A DNA stretch of 64,000 nucleotides from NCBI GenBank assembly GCA_964634885.1, contig CAZWLN010000002.1, forward strand, positions 62,001-126,000, read 5' to 3'. Positions 19,401-27,717 of the stretch are shown here, piece by piece (position 1 is the stretch's first letter; every line of letters begins with the position of its first letter). The translations under genes and the position numbers were made by a program. Below the pieces are notes generated by a model. That model did not search any database and was not told the DNA's origin. It was given only the letters and a program-made list of their open reading frames with translations. This stretch comes from DAINRZ01 sp964634885. Lineage in GTDB: Bacteria; Bacteroidota; Ignavibacteria; Kapaibacteriales; UBA2268.

Positions 19401-22400
19401 TCGTTCATTGGCGAGATGAGGGAAGTACGGTACTGGAGCGGCAACCCCGGCAACCAGGCAAATACCGGAGACCAGCCCACACCAATGACAAAATTCATCC
19501 AGGGCGCTTTGACAATTCGTTCGAGCGAGCTTACCACCATCGGCGGTACAGACTACTCACAGAACCTTGTTGCAGCATTCCCGATGAACGGCGGCTCATT
19601 TGTCAATAACGGCTACAGGAGAAGCATCGGTGCCTATCCGCTGTCTTCCAGCATCGTAGCCCACATTTTCAACGCCGACAACGTTACTTACAACAACACA
19701 AAACCGTTGATCAAACTGGTCGAACCTATCTACAAACAATCGGTTCCCAACACAAAGACAGACCTCAGGGTTCGTTGGGTAGGATTTGACTTTAACAGGA
19801 ACAATCTGCTGACCTTCAGGAACGGCAGCGACGCAGTCAACCAGGCAGACCTTAAATTCGGTACATCCGGCGGCGCCGACGTTGACGTGGTACACTACCA
19901 GTTCGTTACAAGCCAGTACTATTCACCTTCCTATGTCAACTCCATGACACTTCCCTCAGTCAATTCATCCTATGAATTCCAGGGAACAACCGACAAATCG
20001 CAGTATGCTCTTAACTTAGACGTATCGACATCAGATCCTGACCTCAACGACGACGGAACCTATGACGATTACGGCCCGGTCAAGGCTACCCTGACAAACG
20101 GCAGGCTGCAGCTCAGAGGCAGGTCCACAATTAACGGCATAACACTCGAATTTGAGAACGGTACAAACGGTACAATACAGTCGCTCTTTACGGAAAGCCC
20201 CTTGTTCAACATTACACCTCCCAGCAACTTCACAGTCAGGGTACTCCTCGAAGGTTACCATGCAGGACTTGCTGCAAGCCAGGGCATCAAGAGCAATCTC
20301 GGTACTTCACTTACAAACAAAGGTTTGAAGATCAAGTTGTTTACCAACAACGCCAACAACCCCGGAACAATCGTTGACTCGGCCGAATCGACAGAGCGCT
20401 ATGCCAATGCAACAACGGCATTTGACCCTGCAAACAGGAACGCCGGCAACAACGACTTTGCTAACGTACCATTCGTATTTACCGAAATCGACGACGGCAG
20501 GTATTTCGTAGTAGTTGACCACCTCAACCACCTTCCCATCATGTCAAGGTATGCTGCTTACTTCCAGTATGCAGGCGACGACCAGACCACATGGGATGTC
20601 GAATCGGGCTGGGACTTCCAGAACTGGGGCGGCACGGCTTCTGCCATGGGTGAAAGCGACGCTATTACCAATCCTCCTACATTCGGTACAAAATACTCCG
20701 CACACGGCTACTATGAAACAGACGAAGACCTCGAAGAGTATGCAAGTACAGGCCTTAACTTAAACGACGGCCGCTCAGGTGTTGTCTCCGGCAATTCGGT
20801 AGCAGCAATGGTCGGCGGCGACGCTATTAAGGACTACAAGATCAACGGCCAGGACAGGACGAGAGTACGTCTCGACGCCGGTGGTTCATTCAACAGGTCC
20901 GACATTACCGGCGACGGTTTCGTTAACGGTACTGACCGCCAGATCGTTGACCGCAACAACCAGAAAGTATCTTCACTTCTCGATCTCTGGACATCGGGCG
21001 CACCTATGATCAGGCAGCTCAATCCAAACGATGAGATTCTGGCTGAAGCTCCCGAAATGTCAAACCGTCTCTATCAGCAGGCAAAGAAATACCTCGATAA
21101 CGGCGGCGAAAGGACACACCACAGCTACATTACCAAAGGACTCGACAATACCCAGGGCGCTCTGTCATACAGGCTCAAGGGGCTTACAAGCCGTAACGGC
21201 AATGTAATCAGTGTTGCTCTCTACGTAAGGAACGAAGGAACACAGGACTTTGCACTCGGCAACTGTTCATTCGGTGTTGACTACGACGCCTCGTCGCTGA
21301 TCTTCACAGACATGATCAGGTCCGACAACGTATTGTTCAACGACAGGGCAGATATGGGCTATGCCGCTACATATTCCGGCCCAGGCAACGATACGAAAGA
21401 ACCGATTCCTGCATGCCGTACAATCGAAGTCGATTACGACGCATACACAGAATTGCCTGGCGCCAATGTACCTTCTGACTTTACATACCTTGGTACACTC
21501 AGGTTCTCCATCCTTGCAGACAGAGATGTCTATGACTTCGAATGGCACCCGATCACTGTCGTTCACACAGTTGACGGACGCGACGTTACCGGCGACGGTA
21601 TCTTCGACGACATCGACGACGTAATGTCCGCAAAGACAGCTTCCATTCTCATCCCGAACGGCGGCGAAAAATGGCGTACAAACAATGTTTACCAGGTTAC
21701 ATGGACAGCACCCACAGTTGACAAACCTGTTTACCTCGACTACTCTACAGACAACGGAGCCACCTGGAACAGGATTTCCCAGTCTGCAGTTGCTCTTGCA
21801 AGCACCGAATTCGTCTGGAAGACTCCTGCAGTCAGCTCCTCACAGTGCTTAGTAGCAATAGTCGATGCAGCAACAGGTACAATCATTGACCGCAGCGATG
21901 CACCATTTGCAATCATGCCTTCAGTAGCAGCAATTACACGTCCTTCGTCTAACGATCCGGTTTACAAAGGCAATGCTGAAGAAATGATCAAATGGGTTGT
22001 CGATGAACAGGCAAACATCAGGTTCGAGTTCTCTGCCGACGGCAGCTCTAACTGGCTGAGCGTAGGCGCTGCTTCTGTCAGCTCCGATAAAGGTTCATCC
22101 ACATGGAAGATACCACTTGTCAATACTAAGAACGCAGTTGTTCGCATGATCAATACGACAACAGGCGAAGTAATGGCAATATCCGAGCCTTTCAGGATAC
22201 TCGCAGGCAACCTCGAACTCAAGCAGATCAGCGCTGACAACAAGGTTAAGATCGGTGAATCCAAATCGATCAACTGGCTCTATGAAAACGTAAGCAAATT
22301 CGACCTCCAGTTCAGCAACGACGGCGGCACAACCTGGTCTGATGTCCAGAAAGATGTCCTCGCCCTTGCCAACAAGTTCGAATGGGTTGTTCCGACTGTT

Positions 22401-22781
22401 GAAACAGCCAACGCAATCATCAGGGCAATCTGGAACCACGATCCGGAAATGGAATACAGCCGTACACCTCAGTTCTCCATTACTTCGGCAACAGATGTCG
22501 AAGACCTGGAGAAACTCGGTTACAAACTCGATACTCCTGTTCCTAACCCGTTCAGGACATCGACGATGGTCAACTTTACAATTCCCGTCAATGCAAGAAT
22601 AAGCATGGCTCTCTTCAGCAGCAACGGCGTAAAAGTAAAAGACATGATCGACGGCATCGAATACCAGTCCGGTACTCACCATGTTGTTTTGAATTCCGAC
22701 GGTTTAGTCAACGGCGCTTACTACATCCAGATGGCAGTAGGCAACTTCAGGTTGACTAAGGAAATCATTCTCGTCAGGTAA
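16434..22781 (+). CDS. Giant T9SS-exported protein with cohesin-like, LamG-like, dockerin-like and Ig-like modules (paralogue 2)
   Basis: 2,115 residues. The ATG at 16434 follows AAAGGA at 16421-16426; an in-frame TTG 42 bases earlier has no such site. A long basic N-terminus precedes the signal helix (LLWLFFVVTLMAGEVGA). The module order is that of the gene at 5401: cohesin-like (about 35-240), LamG-like (from about 420, QLTVEAWINLNG), second LamG-like (from about 822, GFLEAWIKPYRFP), dockerin-like pair (about 1460-1510), second cohesin-like (FTYLGTLRFSI), Ig-like units from IPNGGEKW (about 1740), and a T9SS sorting domain over the last 85 residues (TPVPNPFRTSTMVNFTIP to KEIILVR). The first dockerin-like loop (GGDAIKDYKINGQDR) has lost acidic positions that the paralogue keeps. 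It is followed by a strong terminator. Surface structural role inferred. Confidence 0.85.
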   Translation: MVTKVIKKEKRRSCLSWAKLLWLFFVVTLMAGEVGAQTYQLTMQQRRLGDMIGVEFWIKDVTTNGSAPALGNASLGIVYNTTHLSPAALVAASSATTDLHNPDPTTDSVNFDVDVTSPYETITSPFINAGVGYNALTAQAVTATSGGVTLNAFVLDINFEAGQGYTGVKPATTGKGTYIGMLKFNIIDHAELDCADMMGLTWNTYTFAADITIEDINGNDMEALTTIINPTDMTITGITILNPNGPNQAVNRDPTQALASLDPNRGYPIYFERSGLENPSTYVYGANNMAYLFEYSLDGGASWTEFGRVAESNLAATAMADKNYYRSGEIDTIDGSNEYFITKGDGTAWATAGVDPVGTDGYNGILRVIWKSSENFQYRSENAKVQITQLSPTGAAAAITARDRYSEACHSDMSNSTFVLGRLFFVQLDGTSGYFRTKNKFSNPTQLTVEAWINLNGNSGTGTEPAIVASASGESSPEEGAWMLYLQDGNRPAFRVRENEGRGPDGYIAKLVAPLADTLTVVSDAIPIQNSHGDNWTHVAATVRNGVVTLYVNGEIVAQETNTQSVNPRIMTSMFPIWVGVNPNFGIEAGDYLHAGIKEVKVWRYALPQDVLRSHISGVYDPDGTISALATVSSDERTSLELYYTFQGARTDNADEMEYQYGANPLNFYNSSALSATPVNNLINYRPDRSHIKLTSPTGGEGVNNLKDQVFEVRWVAYGLGSIEPNSDDIQIMVSRDGGSSWFDAIDNQDPMAYLLDAVEIEDGEANWEPYNGITTAGSEDDLQGVVPLDDNWSKNCLLRISGTEARNQYDIFDISGTFTVAPYFAMKNLGSSQIYINEGTEFNLTGNNGFLEAWIKPYRFPTDEEGSFPIIVKKSSDGANLHYALRLLPSGRLEFSVASSTGEALRTAVSDTITRIVKPNVRDFDSTWVHVGAWFNLANQSQVIFYIDGIPQTVDEQMEQLGTNITVDNLNTYTTFIGTEPISEGETRSFIGEMREVRYWSGNPGNQANTGDQPTPMTKFIQGALTIRSSELTTIGGTDYSQNLVAAFPMNGGSFVNNGYRRSIGAYPLSSSIVAHIFNADNVTYNNTKPLIKLVEPIYKQSVPNTKTDLRVRWVGFDFNRNNLLTFRNGSDAVNQADLKFGTSGGADVDVVHYQFVTSQYYSPSYVNSMTLPSVNSSYEFQGTTDKSQYALNLDVSTSDPDLNDDGTYDDYGPVKATLTNGRLQLRGRSTINGITLEFENGTNGTIQSLFTESPLFNITPPSNFTVRVLLEGYHAGLAASQGIKSNLGTSLTNKGLKIKLFTNNANNPGTIVDSAESTERYANATTAFDPANRNAGNNDFANVPFVFTEIDDGRYFVVVDHLNHLPIMSRYAAYFQYAGDDQTTWDVESGWDFQNWGGTASAMGESDAITNPPTFGTKYSAHGYYETDEDLEEYASTGLNLNDGRSGVVSGNSVAAMVGGDAIKDYKINGQDRTRVRLDAGGSFNRSDITGDGFVNGTDRQIVDRNNQKVSSLLDLWTSGAPMIRQLNPNDEILAEAPEMSNRLYQQAKKYLDNGGERTHHSYITKGLDNTQGALSYRLKGLTSRNGNVISVALYVRNEGTQDFALGNCSFGVDYDASSLIFTDMIRSDNVLFNDRADMGYAATYSGPGNDTKEPIPACRTIEVDYDAYTELPGANVPSDFTYLGTLRFSILADRDVYDFEWHPITVVHTVDGRDVTGDGIFDDIDDVMSAKTASILIPNGGEKWRTNNVYQVTWTAPTVDKPVYLDYSTDNGATWNRISQSAVALASTEFVWKTPAVSSSQCLVAIVDAATGTIIDRSDAPFAIMPSVAAITRPSSNDPVYKGNAEEMIKWVVDEQANIRFEFSADGSSNWLSVGAASVSSDKGSSTWKIPLVNTKNAVVRMINTTTGEVMAISEPFRILAGNLELKQISADNKVKIGESKSINWLYENVSKFDLQFSNDGGTTWSDVQKDVLALANKFEWVVPTVETANAIIRAIWNHDPEMEYSRTPQFSITSATDVEDLEKLGYKLDTPVPNPFRTSTMVNFTIPVNARISMALFSSNGVKVKDMIDGIEYQSGTHHVVLNSDGLVNGAYYIQMAVGNFRLTKEIILVR

Positions 22782-22808
22782 TCGTTCTTGATAGAATAGA
22801 TATAATCG

Positions 22809-22838
22809 GGGGCTGTCTCAAAAGGGCAGCCCCTTTTA
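22809..22838 (+). terminator. Intrinsic terminator after the giant-gene cluster
   Basis: GGGGCTGTCT (22809-22818), loop CAAAA, then GGGCAGCCCC (22824-22833): ten pairs including two G-T wobbles, followed by TTTTATTT. It sits 28 bases after the stop of the gene ending at 22781. Confidence 0.9.
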
Positions 22839-22924
22839 TTTATTAAGGTACTGAAGTTGAGTTTTTAAAATTGGAACAGGTTTATTATTTGGGGATTAGG
22901 TAAAAATGAAATGTGAGTTTAATA

Positions 22925-23122
22925 GCCACGTGCTTCAGCTCGTGGATCGGTTTGTCAGGATACCGGTTTTAACCAAAATCCTCTCGGATGCCTGCAAGTA
23001 CCAATATTATTCAAACAAGTGATTGGATACTTAGTTTCAAATGTTCAAAGCCATTTACGAATCGTTTACGGCTGAAGTCGATTATCCCATTAAATATATG
23101 TCCACGAGCTGATGCTCGTGGC
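22925..23122. repeat. Inverted pair of REP-like hairpins (BIME-like element)
   Basis: GCCACGTGCTTCAGCTCGTGGA at 22925-22946 and, in inverted orientation, its near-identical copy at 23101-23122 (TCCACGAGCTGATGCTCGTGGC). They differ at two bases when aligned and each folds into an eight-pair hairpin with a four-base loop. They enclose about 154 bases without an open frame. This is the layout of paired REP sequences mobilised by RAYT/TnpA-REP transposases; no transposase is present here. The remaining gap up to 23274 is AT-rich with nothing else seen. Confidence 0.7.
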
Positions 23123-23274
23123 AATGAAAATAAAAAATGAAGATTCTTCCTCCCTAAAATTTACTCATTCTGACCAGTGAATTGTCATATTATTATTTCA
23201 TTGTTATCACAAGGTATTAGGAACCAAAAAATTGAATTTGATCCTGAACTTCTGCCTTCTGAACTTCAAATAGT

Positions 23275-23823
23275 TCACACCAGAAAAGGGATGAACATCT
23301 TCGTTCTGCTGATATAGTCCCGGTAAGATTCGCCGAAGTACCGGATGTTCTCCTTCTCCTCGATTTTCATGGTAATAAACAGGAAAACGGAAGCAACAGC
23401 AGCAATAATAATAAGCACGTAATCAGTGTGTTTGAAGAGTACACCCCACGCCAGGAAAACGAGAGACGCGTACAGAGGATGCCTGATATACCGGTACAAT
23501 CCCGTCTCGACAAGTTGTGTTGTCTTTTCGAAAGCGTACAGAGTCCCGTCTTTACGTTCAGTGTCTGCTTTGCCGATGTGCCTGAGGAGGATAGCCCCGG
23601 CGACTGCCAGATACAAGGCATAGAACAGGAAGGCCCAGGAGAGGATCTGTGAAAGGCTGAAAGGTTCTGTAAACCAGTATGAATAGTTTTTTACTGCAAG
23701 CCACAGAATGCACTCCCAGGCAACAAAACGGTACAACCCGTGGTTGCGGAAACTGAACAGTGTACGCCAGGAAAGGATTACTACCGGTATGCTGAGGACG
23801 ATGAAAACAATGACATCTATCAT
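23275..23823 (-). CDS. ICMT/PEMT-family membrane methyltransferase
   Basis: 182 residues with four to five hydrophobic segments (about 3-18, 33-51, 60-80, 116-150). The C-terminal half carries the family signature: GLYRYIRHPLY at 108-118 and, after the last helix, EEKENIRYFGESYRDY at 155-170 with the paired glutamates and FG-x-x-Y. In isoprenylcysteine carboxyl methyltransferase and bacterial relatives these parts bind S-adenosylmethionine at the membrane face. The substrate of bacterial members without isoprenylated proteins is generally unknown; lipids or small thiols are possible. Length is normal for the family. It is monocistronic and the ribosome-binding site is weak. Confidence 0.8.
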   Translation of the reverse strand: MIDVIVFIVLSIPVVILSWRTLFSFRNHGLYRFVAWECILWLAVKNYSYWFTEPFSLSQILSWAFLFYALYLAVAGAILLRHIGKADTERKDGTLYAFEKTTQLVETGLYRYIRHPLYASLVFLAWGVLFKHTDYVLIIIAAVASVFLFITMKIEEKENIRYFGESYRDYISRTKMFIPFLV

Positions 23824-23920
23824 AGCAACACTTTCACATTAACGATAATAATTTAATGAAAAATAATAAATTATCAGCATGAAAACAATCGGAAAGATTC
23901 ATGTGGATAATATTGGGAAT

Positions 23921-23953
23921 AAAAAAGAAAGGGACAGGTGTTTGACCTGGCCC
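23921..23953 (-). terminator. Intrinsic terminator for leftward transcription
   Basis: Read on the minus strand: GGGCCAGGT, loop CAAAC, ACCTGTCCC, then TTTCTTTTTT. The stem has eight pairs with one mismatch. It lies about 500 bases past the stop of the propeller gene at 24452, with repeat-rich DNA between, and 98 bases before the start of the methyltransferase gene. It would insulate the latter from leftward read-through. Confidence 0.6.
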
Positions 23954-24063
23954 AATTATATTAAGGAAATAGTTTTTGAATATTTATTGGTTCTTCTCTG
24001 TTTGTAGTGTGTAAGTAGTAAATAAAATGTAAATACTCAAACATTGAAGAGACGCCATCCCGG

Positions 24064-24243
24064 CCTTCCCCAGGGGGAAGGAGTAAGAGGCAGCGGGATT
24101 CTTTCTTCTTTCTTTACAAACTTTATAAACTTGATGAACTTGACGAACTAATTAACCCCATCCCGGCCTTCCCTAAGGGAATTATTCCCCAAGGGGAAGG
24201 AGAAAGAAGCTACGGCTCTTAAAGTCCTCCCCAATGGGGAGGA
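24064..24243. repeat. Palindromic repeat units in the 23824-24451 gap
   Basis: Copies of the family first seen at 4003: CCTTCCCCAGGGGGAAGG at 24064-24081, and a longer one at 24167-24200 (CCTTCCCTAAGGG with CCCCAAGGGGAAGG). A related perfect palindrome TCCTCCCC-AAT-GGGGAGGA is at 24225-24243. Between the first two is a stretch of repeated aaactt-gatgaactt-gacgaac words, also found near 30.1-30.5 kb. No gene is present in this 628-base gap. Confidence 0.8.
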
Positions 24244-24309
24244 TTTAGGTGGGGTAAAGCACACCGGGCTCTCAAAATTCTCATACGAAACACTGGATAG
24301 CTGCACTGG

Positions 24310-24335
24310 TAGAGACGCAAGGCCTTGCGTCTCTA
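24310..24335. repeat. Perfect 26-base palindrome
   Basis: TAGAGACGCAAGG joined directly to its reverse complement CCTTGCGTCTCTA with no spacer. It could be a dispersed palindromic repeat, a protein-binding dyad or part of a small hairpin element. No T-run follows on either strand. Confidence 0.85.
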
Positions 24336-24451
24336 TGAAATAATGCAATACTACTGCTTCTTTACCACTATAACTAATATAATAATACTATCCCTACTGA
24401 ATAGCTAAGAGCCATTTTATTATTACCCATTAAAAATGATAAATAGCCTAT

Positions 24452-26773
24452 TTATTCCAGTATAAATAATTTTCCCGAAAGAAAATCGGTTATCCAGAGC
24501 CTGTTGTCTTTGTCGGCTTTCAGCCTGTTTAGCTCGAATATTGCGTCTCCAAACTGCCCGGTCATGTAGAAAGAGCTGTTCACACCTGAGAAGGAAGTCT
24601 CCCCGTAAGGGTATTCATATTTGTTAATCACATTGAAAGATTCTTTTTCGGGGTCAAATTCCAGGATATAGAATTCACTGCTGTTGTGGGCAGTAATAAT
24701 GAGCTTGTTTTTCCATGAAACGATATTGTCGGGAGAAGCTTCAACCGGCAGTTTGTATGTATTGTCCATTGCCCAAAACATCTGTAGTGTACGGGCCCCG
24801 TGGTTGATTACCCAGCCTTTGTTGCAGTGCAGGCACAACCGGAGTGGATTGCTGCCGCTGGCAAAGAACTTCTGGGAATAGTCTTTTTTATTGATGATTG
24901 AGATGGAATTGGAGGAAAAATTGGATACATAGATGTTGTTCGCGTCGAAAGCGAGGTCAGTGGGGTAACAGCCGACGCTGAGCGAGGTGAGGAGGGAGTC
25001 GTTGGAACCCTCGAAAACATAGAGAGTGGCTTTGCCGGTGTCGGTTTCGGCAACCTTGACAAGGTAATACTTCCCGTCTTTCAGGTCATAGTCCATTATT
25101 CTCTGGGTTACTTCCCGTTCGACCGAATCTTTGATTTTAATCCTGTCGCCGACTTCGTAATTTCTCACTTCGTCCTTGATGTGGCCGATAAATTGTTCTT
25201 CCCTGCCCCAGTTATTCTGCGACAGCAGGAGGCGTTTCCTGCCGTCAACAATCATCTGAAGGGCCTGGCGTGGAATCCTCCTGTCGTACATGTCGAGGGT
25301 TTCTTTGTCGATGGTCAGGATGCCGTCTTTAGCGTCCCATATATAGACGACAGGCCAGTAAGACTGGTGAGGGCCGTATGAGAGGTATATATTGCCGTCC
25401 GGCGTATAGTCCGAGATGATGGGATAGTCGTAAGGCAGCGGGGTGAATGTTACCTTTCCGTTGTATTGTACTTCGGCGAATTCGTCTTCATTGTTGAAAA
25501 CGAGGAAGCTGTTCCTGGCTTTGTCTTCAATCAGGTCAACAGGAGACCAGCCGAGGTGTACTTTGGACAGTTTGCCTGTTGCCGGATTGAGTCTTGTCAG
25601 CGCTGCGCCGAAGGTGCCGTTGACTGCGGAAGCGCCTTTCGGGAACCACAGTTCACCACCGGGGCTGCTGAAGGCCATTGCGAACATATGAGGTATGATG
25701 CCCAGGTGTTTGATGTTCCTTACAAATTTCTTTGTTTTCAGTTCGATGACGAATACTTCGCCCCGTGCCCAACTGCCGATGTACAGCAGGTCATTCTTTA
25801 CGTCCACGGCAGAAGCGTCGTTTCCGTAATCGGGAATGGCAATCTCGGTGATTTCTCCGTTACGTGCAAAATCGACACAGTGGACCGACTGGTGATTGTC
25901 GTAGGGGATATAGACCTGGTCGAGTTTCTCGTTGTACCTCATGCCGACACCTTCAGTCAATTCAGGCAGTTTTACGATCTTGTCGGAAAGGCCGAGAACA
26001 TCGATCTTTGCTGCTTCGATTACCTTTCTCTTTGCTGTTTCGGTAACGAGACAGAGGCAGTGTGTTTCCCGGTTATAGCCTGCCAGGTGCCACCTGCCGC
26101 CGGAAGTCAGGGCCAGTGGCCTTGAACTGATTAATTTGCCGGAGCGGGACTCGAAGAGGTACATTGTTGAGGTGTAGCCGTCGATGGCAATTAATACCTG
26201 TGAGGCGTCATTGGTAGCTATTACTTTCCTGATAGGCGGCGGCGGAGTCTGGTTCATGTTAAGAAGCTTTTCTTCGCTGTCGAGCCATTTGATGTATTCC
26301 ACCTCATTTTCGCCGGGCCTGATGATGCCGAGGTCCCTGCTCTCCCTTCCTGCGATGAATACATTGCCTGTGTTCTCATCTACTGCTATCGATTCGAATT
26401 GTTTGCCGGTAAAGATGGTAAAGGCCTTTTCGAGGTCCGGTAAAACGATGAACACGGCTTTATCTCCGATGGCGTAGATGTTCCCGTTTTTTTGATTGAT
26501 GGTGAGTGCTTCGGATTTCAGGTGCTGGAAACCGCGCTTACCCACGGGAATGTTCGTTACCCTGCCCGTTTTACAGTCAACGACGGAGACAGAGGACGAC
26601 AGTGTGTTAATTGCAATTATCCTGTTCCTTGCGTCGTCGCTGATGACTAAGTGGGGACCGGAGGCGTTGTACCGGTAACCGCCGTTTTTAAGCAGGTCGA
26701 TTGTCCTGACTTTGACCTGTGCACTAAGGGAACATGAAAGAATCAGTGTAAAGAGTAAGATATTACGGATCAT
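24452..26773 (-). CDS. Secreted beta-propeller protein (YVTN/YncE-like)
   Basis: 773 residues from the ATG at 26773, which has GGGAG seven bases upstream; a TTG 18 bases earlier extends the frame but lacks a site. The signal peptide is about residues 1-19 (MIRNILLFTLILSCSLSAQ). The remainder is a run of about 40-50-residue blades with phrases such as NRIIAINTLSSSVSVVDC, GNVFIAGRESRDLGIIRP and YPTDLAFDANNIYVSNFSSN, which resemble YVTN/NHL propeller blades; the length suits two propellers. There is no T9SS sorting domain (it ends WITDFLSGKLFILE), so export to the periplasm or beyond by another route is likely. No catalytic motif was seen. Function unknown. Confidence 0.75.
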   Translation of the reverse strand: MIRNILLFTLILSCSLSAQVKVRTIDLLKNGGYRYNASGPHLVISDDARNRIIAINTLSSSVSVVDCKTGRVTNIPVGKRGFQHLKSEALTINQKNGNIYAIGDKAVFIVLPDLEKAFTIFTGKQFESIAVDENTGNVFIAGRESRDLGIIRPGENEVEYIKWLDSEEKLLNMNQTPPPPIRKVIATNDASQVLIAIDGYTSTMYLFESRSGKLISSRPLALTSGGRWHLAGYNRETHCLCLVTETAKRKVIEAAKIDVLGLSDKIVKLPELTEGVGMRYNEKLDQVYIPYDNHQSVHCVDFARNGEITEIAIPDYGNDASAVDVKNDLLYIGSWARGEVFVIELKTKKFVRNIKHLGIIPHMFAMAFSSPGGELWFPKGASAVNGTFGAALTRLNPATGKLSKVHLGWSPVDLIEDKARNSFLVFNNEDEFAEVQYNGKVTFTPLPYDYPIISDYTPDGNIYLSYGPHQSYWPVVYIWDAKDGILTIDKETLDMYDRRIPRQALQMIVDGRKRLLLSQNNWGREEQFIGHIKDEVRNYEVGDRIKIKDSVEREVTQRIMDYDLKDGKYYLVKVAETDTGKATLYVFEGSNDSLLTSLSVGCYPTDLAFDANNIYVSNFSSNSISIINKKDYSQKFFASGSNPLRLCLHCNKGWVINHGARTLQMFWAMDNTYKLPVEASPDNIVSWKNKLIITAHNSSEFYILEFDPEKESFNVINKYEYPYGETSFSGVNSSFYMTGQFGDAIFELNRLKADKDNRLWITDFLSGKLFILE

Positions 26774-26946
26774 TGCAACACTCCCATCCAATCGATAATT
26801 ATTTCATTTTCAATTTAATATCCCGCAAAATAATAATAATTTTTTACAAGTAAGAAATACTATTACTTTACTGGAGAGAAATATTAGGTTTACTACCGGA
26901 ATTCTGTAATATGGACTCAATCAACGAAGTGCAGGGGATATGTGTG

Positions 26947-26970
26947 AACAAGGGGCTGTAGCCCATTGTT
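26947..26970. repeat. REP-like hairpin next to the AT-rich island
   Basis: AACAAGGGGC-TGTA-GCCCATTGTT: a nine-to-ten-pair stem with one mismatch and a four-base loop. It resembles the small REP-like hairpins at 22.9 and 23.1 kb in size and loop but not in stem sequence. It sits 52 bases beyond the stop of the DUF4145 gene, at the edge of the AT-rich island. No T-run is adjacent. Confidence 0.6.
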
Positions 26971-27021
26971 CAACTGTGGGCGCGGACTTTCGTTAAAAAT
27001 ATATGTACACTTGTCTAACTA

Positions 27022-27690
27022 CTATTTCAATCTTGGTTTTCCGGCTTCTTCAAGTTTCTTATTCAATTTTTCGAATTTTTTCTCATTTTCAGCAGGCTGA
27101 ATATAATAAAACTGTATTAAGAATTCTAAAGTATTGAGTAACCATTCAGCTTCGACTGGTTCAACATCGATAATTTCACCAGTTGAAGTATTTTTAGTCG
27201 GATGTGCGGCAAAATTACCGATAGTCCTTATTGCGTCTAAATTTTGAGATAATGATTGTGGTAATTGTTTACTATCAATTACTTCCTGTATCTCTTTCGA
27301 CAAATCCGTATGTTTAACTTTCGCTTTTTCTCTCAATATATACTGTAAGCATCTTCTACTAAGTGCAGCGCTTGCTTTAGGGCTTAAATCCAATATTACT
27401 GAAGCTTCATTAAAATCATTAGCAACAACAGGATCCACTTCTTTCGAAGCAGGTGTAAAAGACCTGGTTTTGGGGTAAATCATTATTCCATCATCTTTAG
27501 ACCAAAAATTATATACATAATTATTTGAATCAATTTCGACACTTACTAATGCAATTTTAATTATTAGTTTATTACAATCATTATTTGGGCATTTCATATG
27601 ATAGATGGCCCAATGCCCATCAACATCTTCCAAAAGATACTGATCTTCAAAACCAGGATGAATCTCAATTAAACAATGTGGACATTTCAT
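27022..27690 (-). CDS. DUF4145 protein with N-terminal zinc ribbon
   Basis: 222 residues; GAAGG lies seven bases before the ATG. The N-terminus has two cysteine pairs (C3/C6 and C34/C39) likely to hold zinc. Residues about 105-185 match DUF4145 (PF13643): LSPKASAALSRRCLQYILR, then a DLSKEIQ helix and LDAIRTIGNFAAHP. DUF4145 is common beside or fused to restriction enzymes and other defence proteins, but its activity is unknown. The gene starts 27 bases after the stop of the nuclease-methyltransferase gene, so the two form an operon. Both are markedly more AT-rich than neighbouring genes. Inference: an accessory or effector subunit of the same defence unit. Confidence 0.8.
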   Translation of the reverse strand: MKCPHCLIEIHPGFEDQYLLEDVDGHWAIYHMKCPNNDCNKLIIKIALVSVEIDSNNYVYNFWSKDDGIMIYPKTRSFTPASKEVDPVVANDFNEASVILDLSPKASAALSRRCLQYILREKAKVKHTDLSKEIQEVIDSKQLPQSLSQNLDAIRTIGNFAAHPTKNTSTGEIIDVEPVEAEWLLNTLEFLIQFYYIQPAENEKKFEKLNKKLEEAGKPRLK

Positions 27691-27717
27691 AAAATACCTT
27701 CTATTATAGTTTAGATA

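Noticed and set aside
24064..24243. CRISPR-like array
   Set aside because: The repeats are palindromes of varying length with irregular spacing and no equal spacers; no cas gene in the window.
25466..26125. 219-codon frame antisense to the propeller gene at 24452
   Set aside because: Composition is that of an antisense shadow; no start signal.
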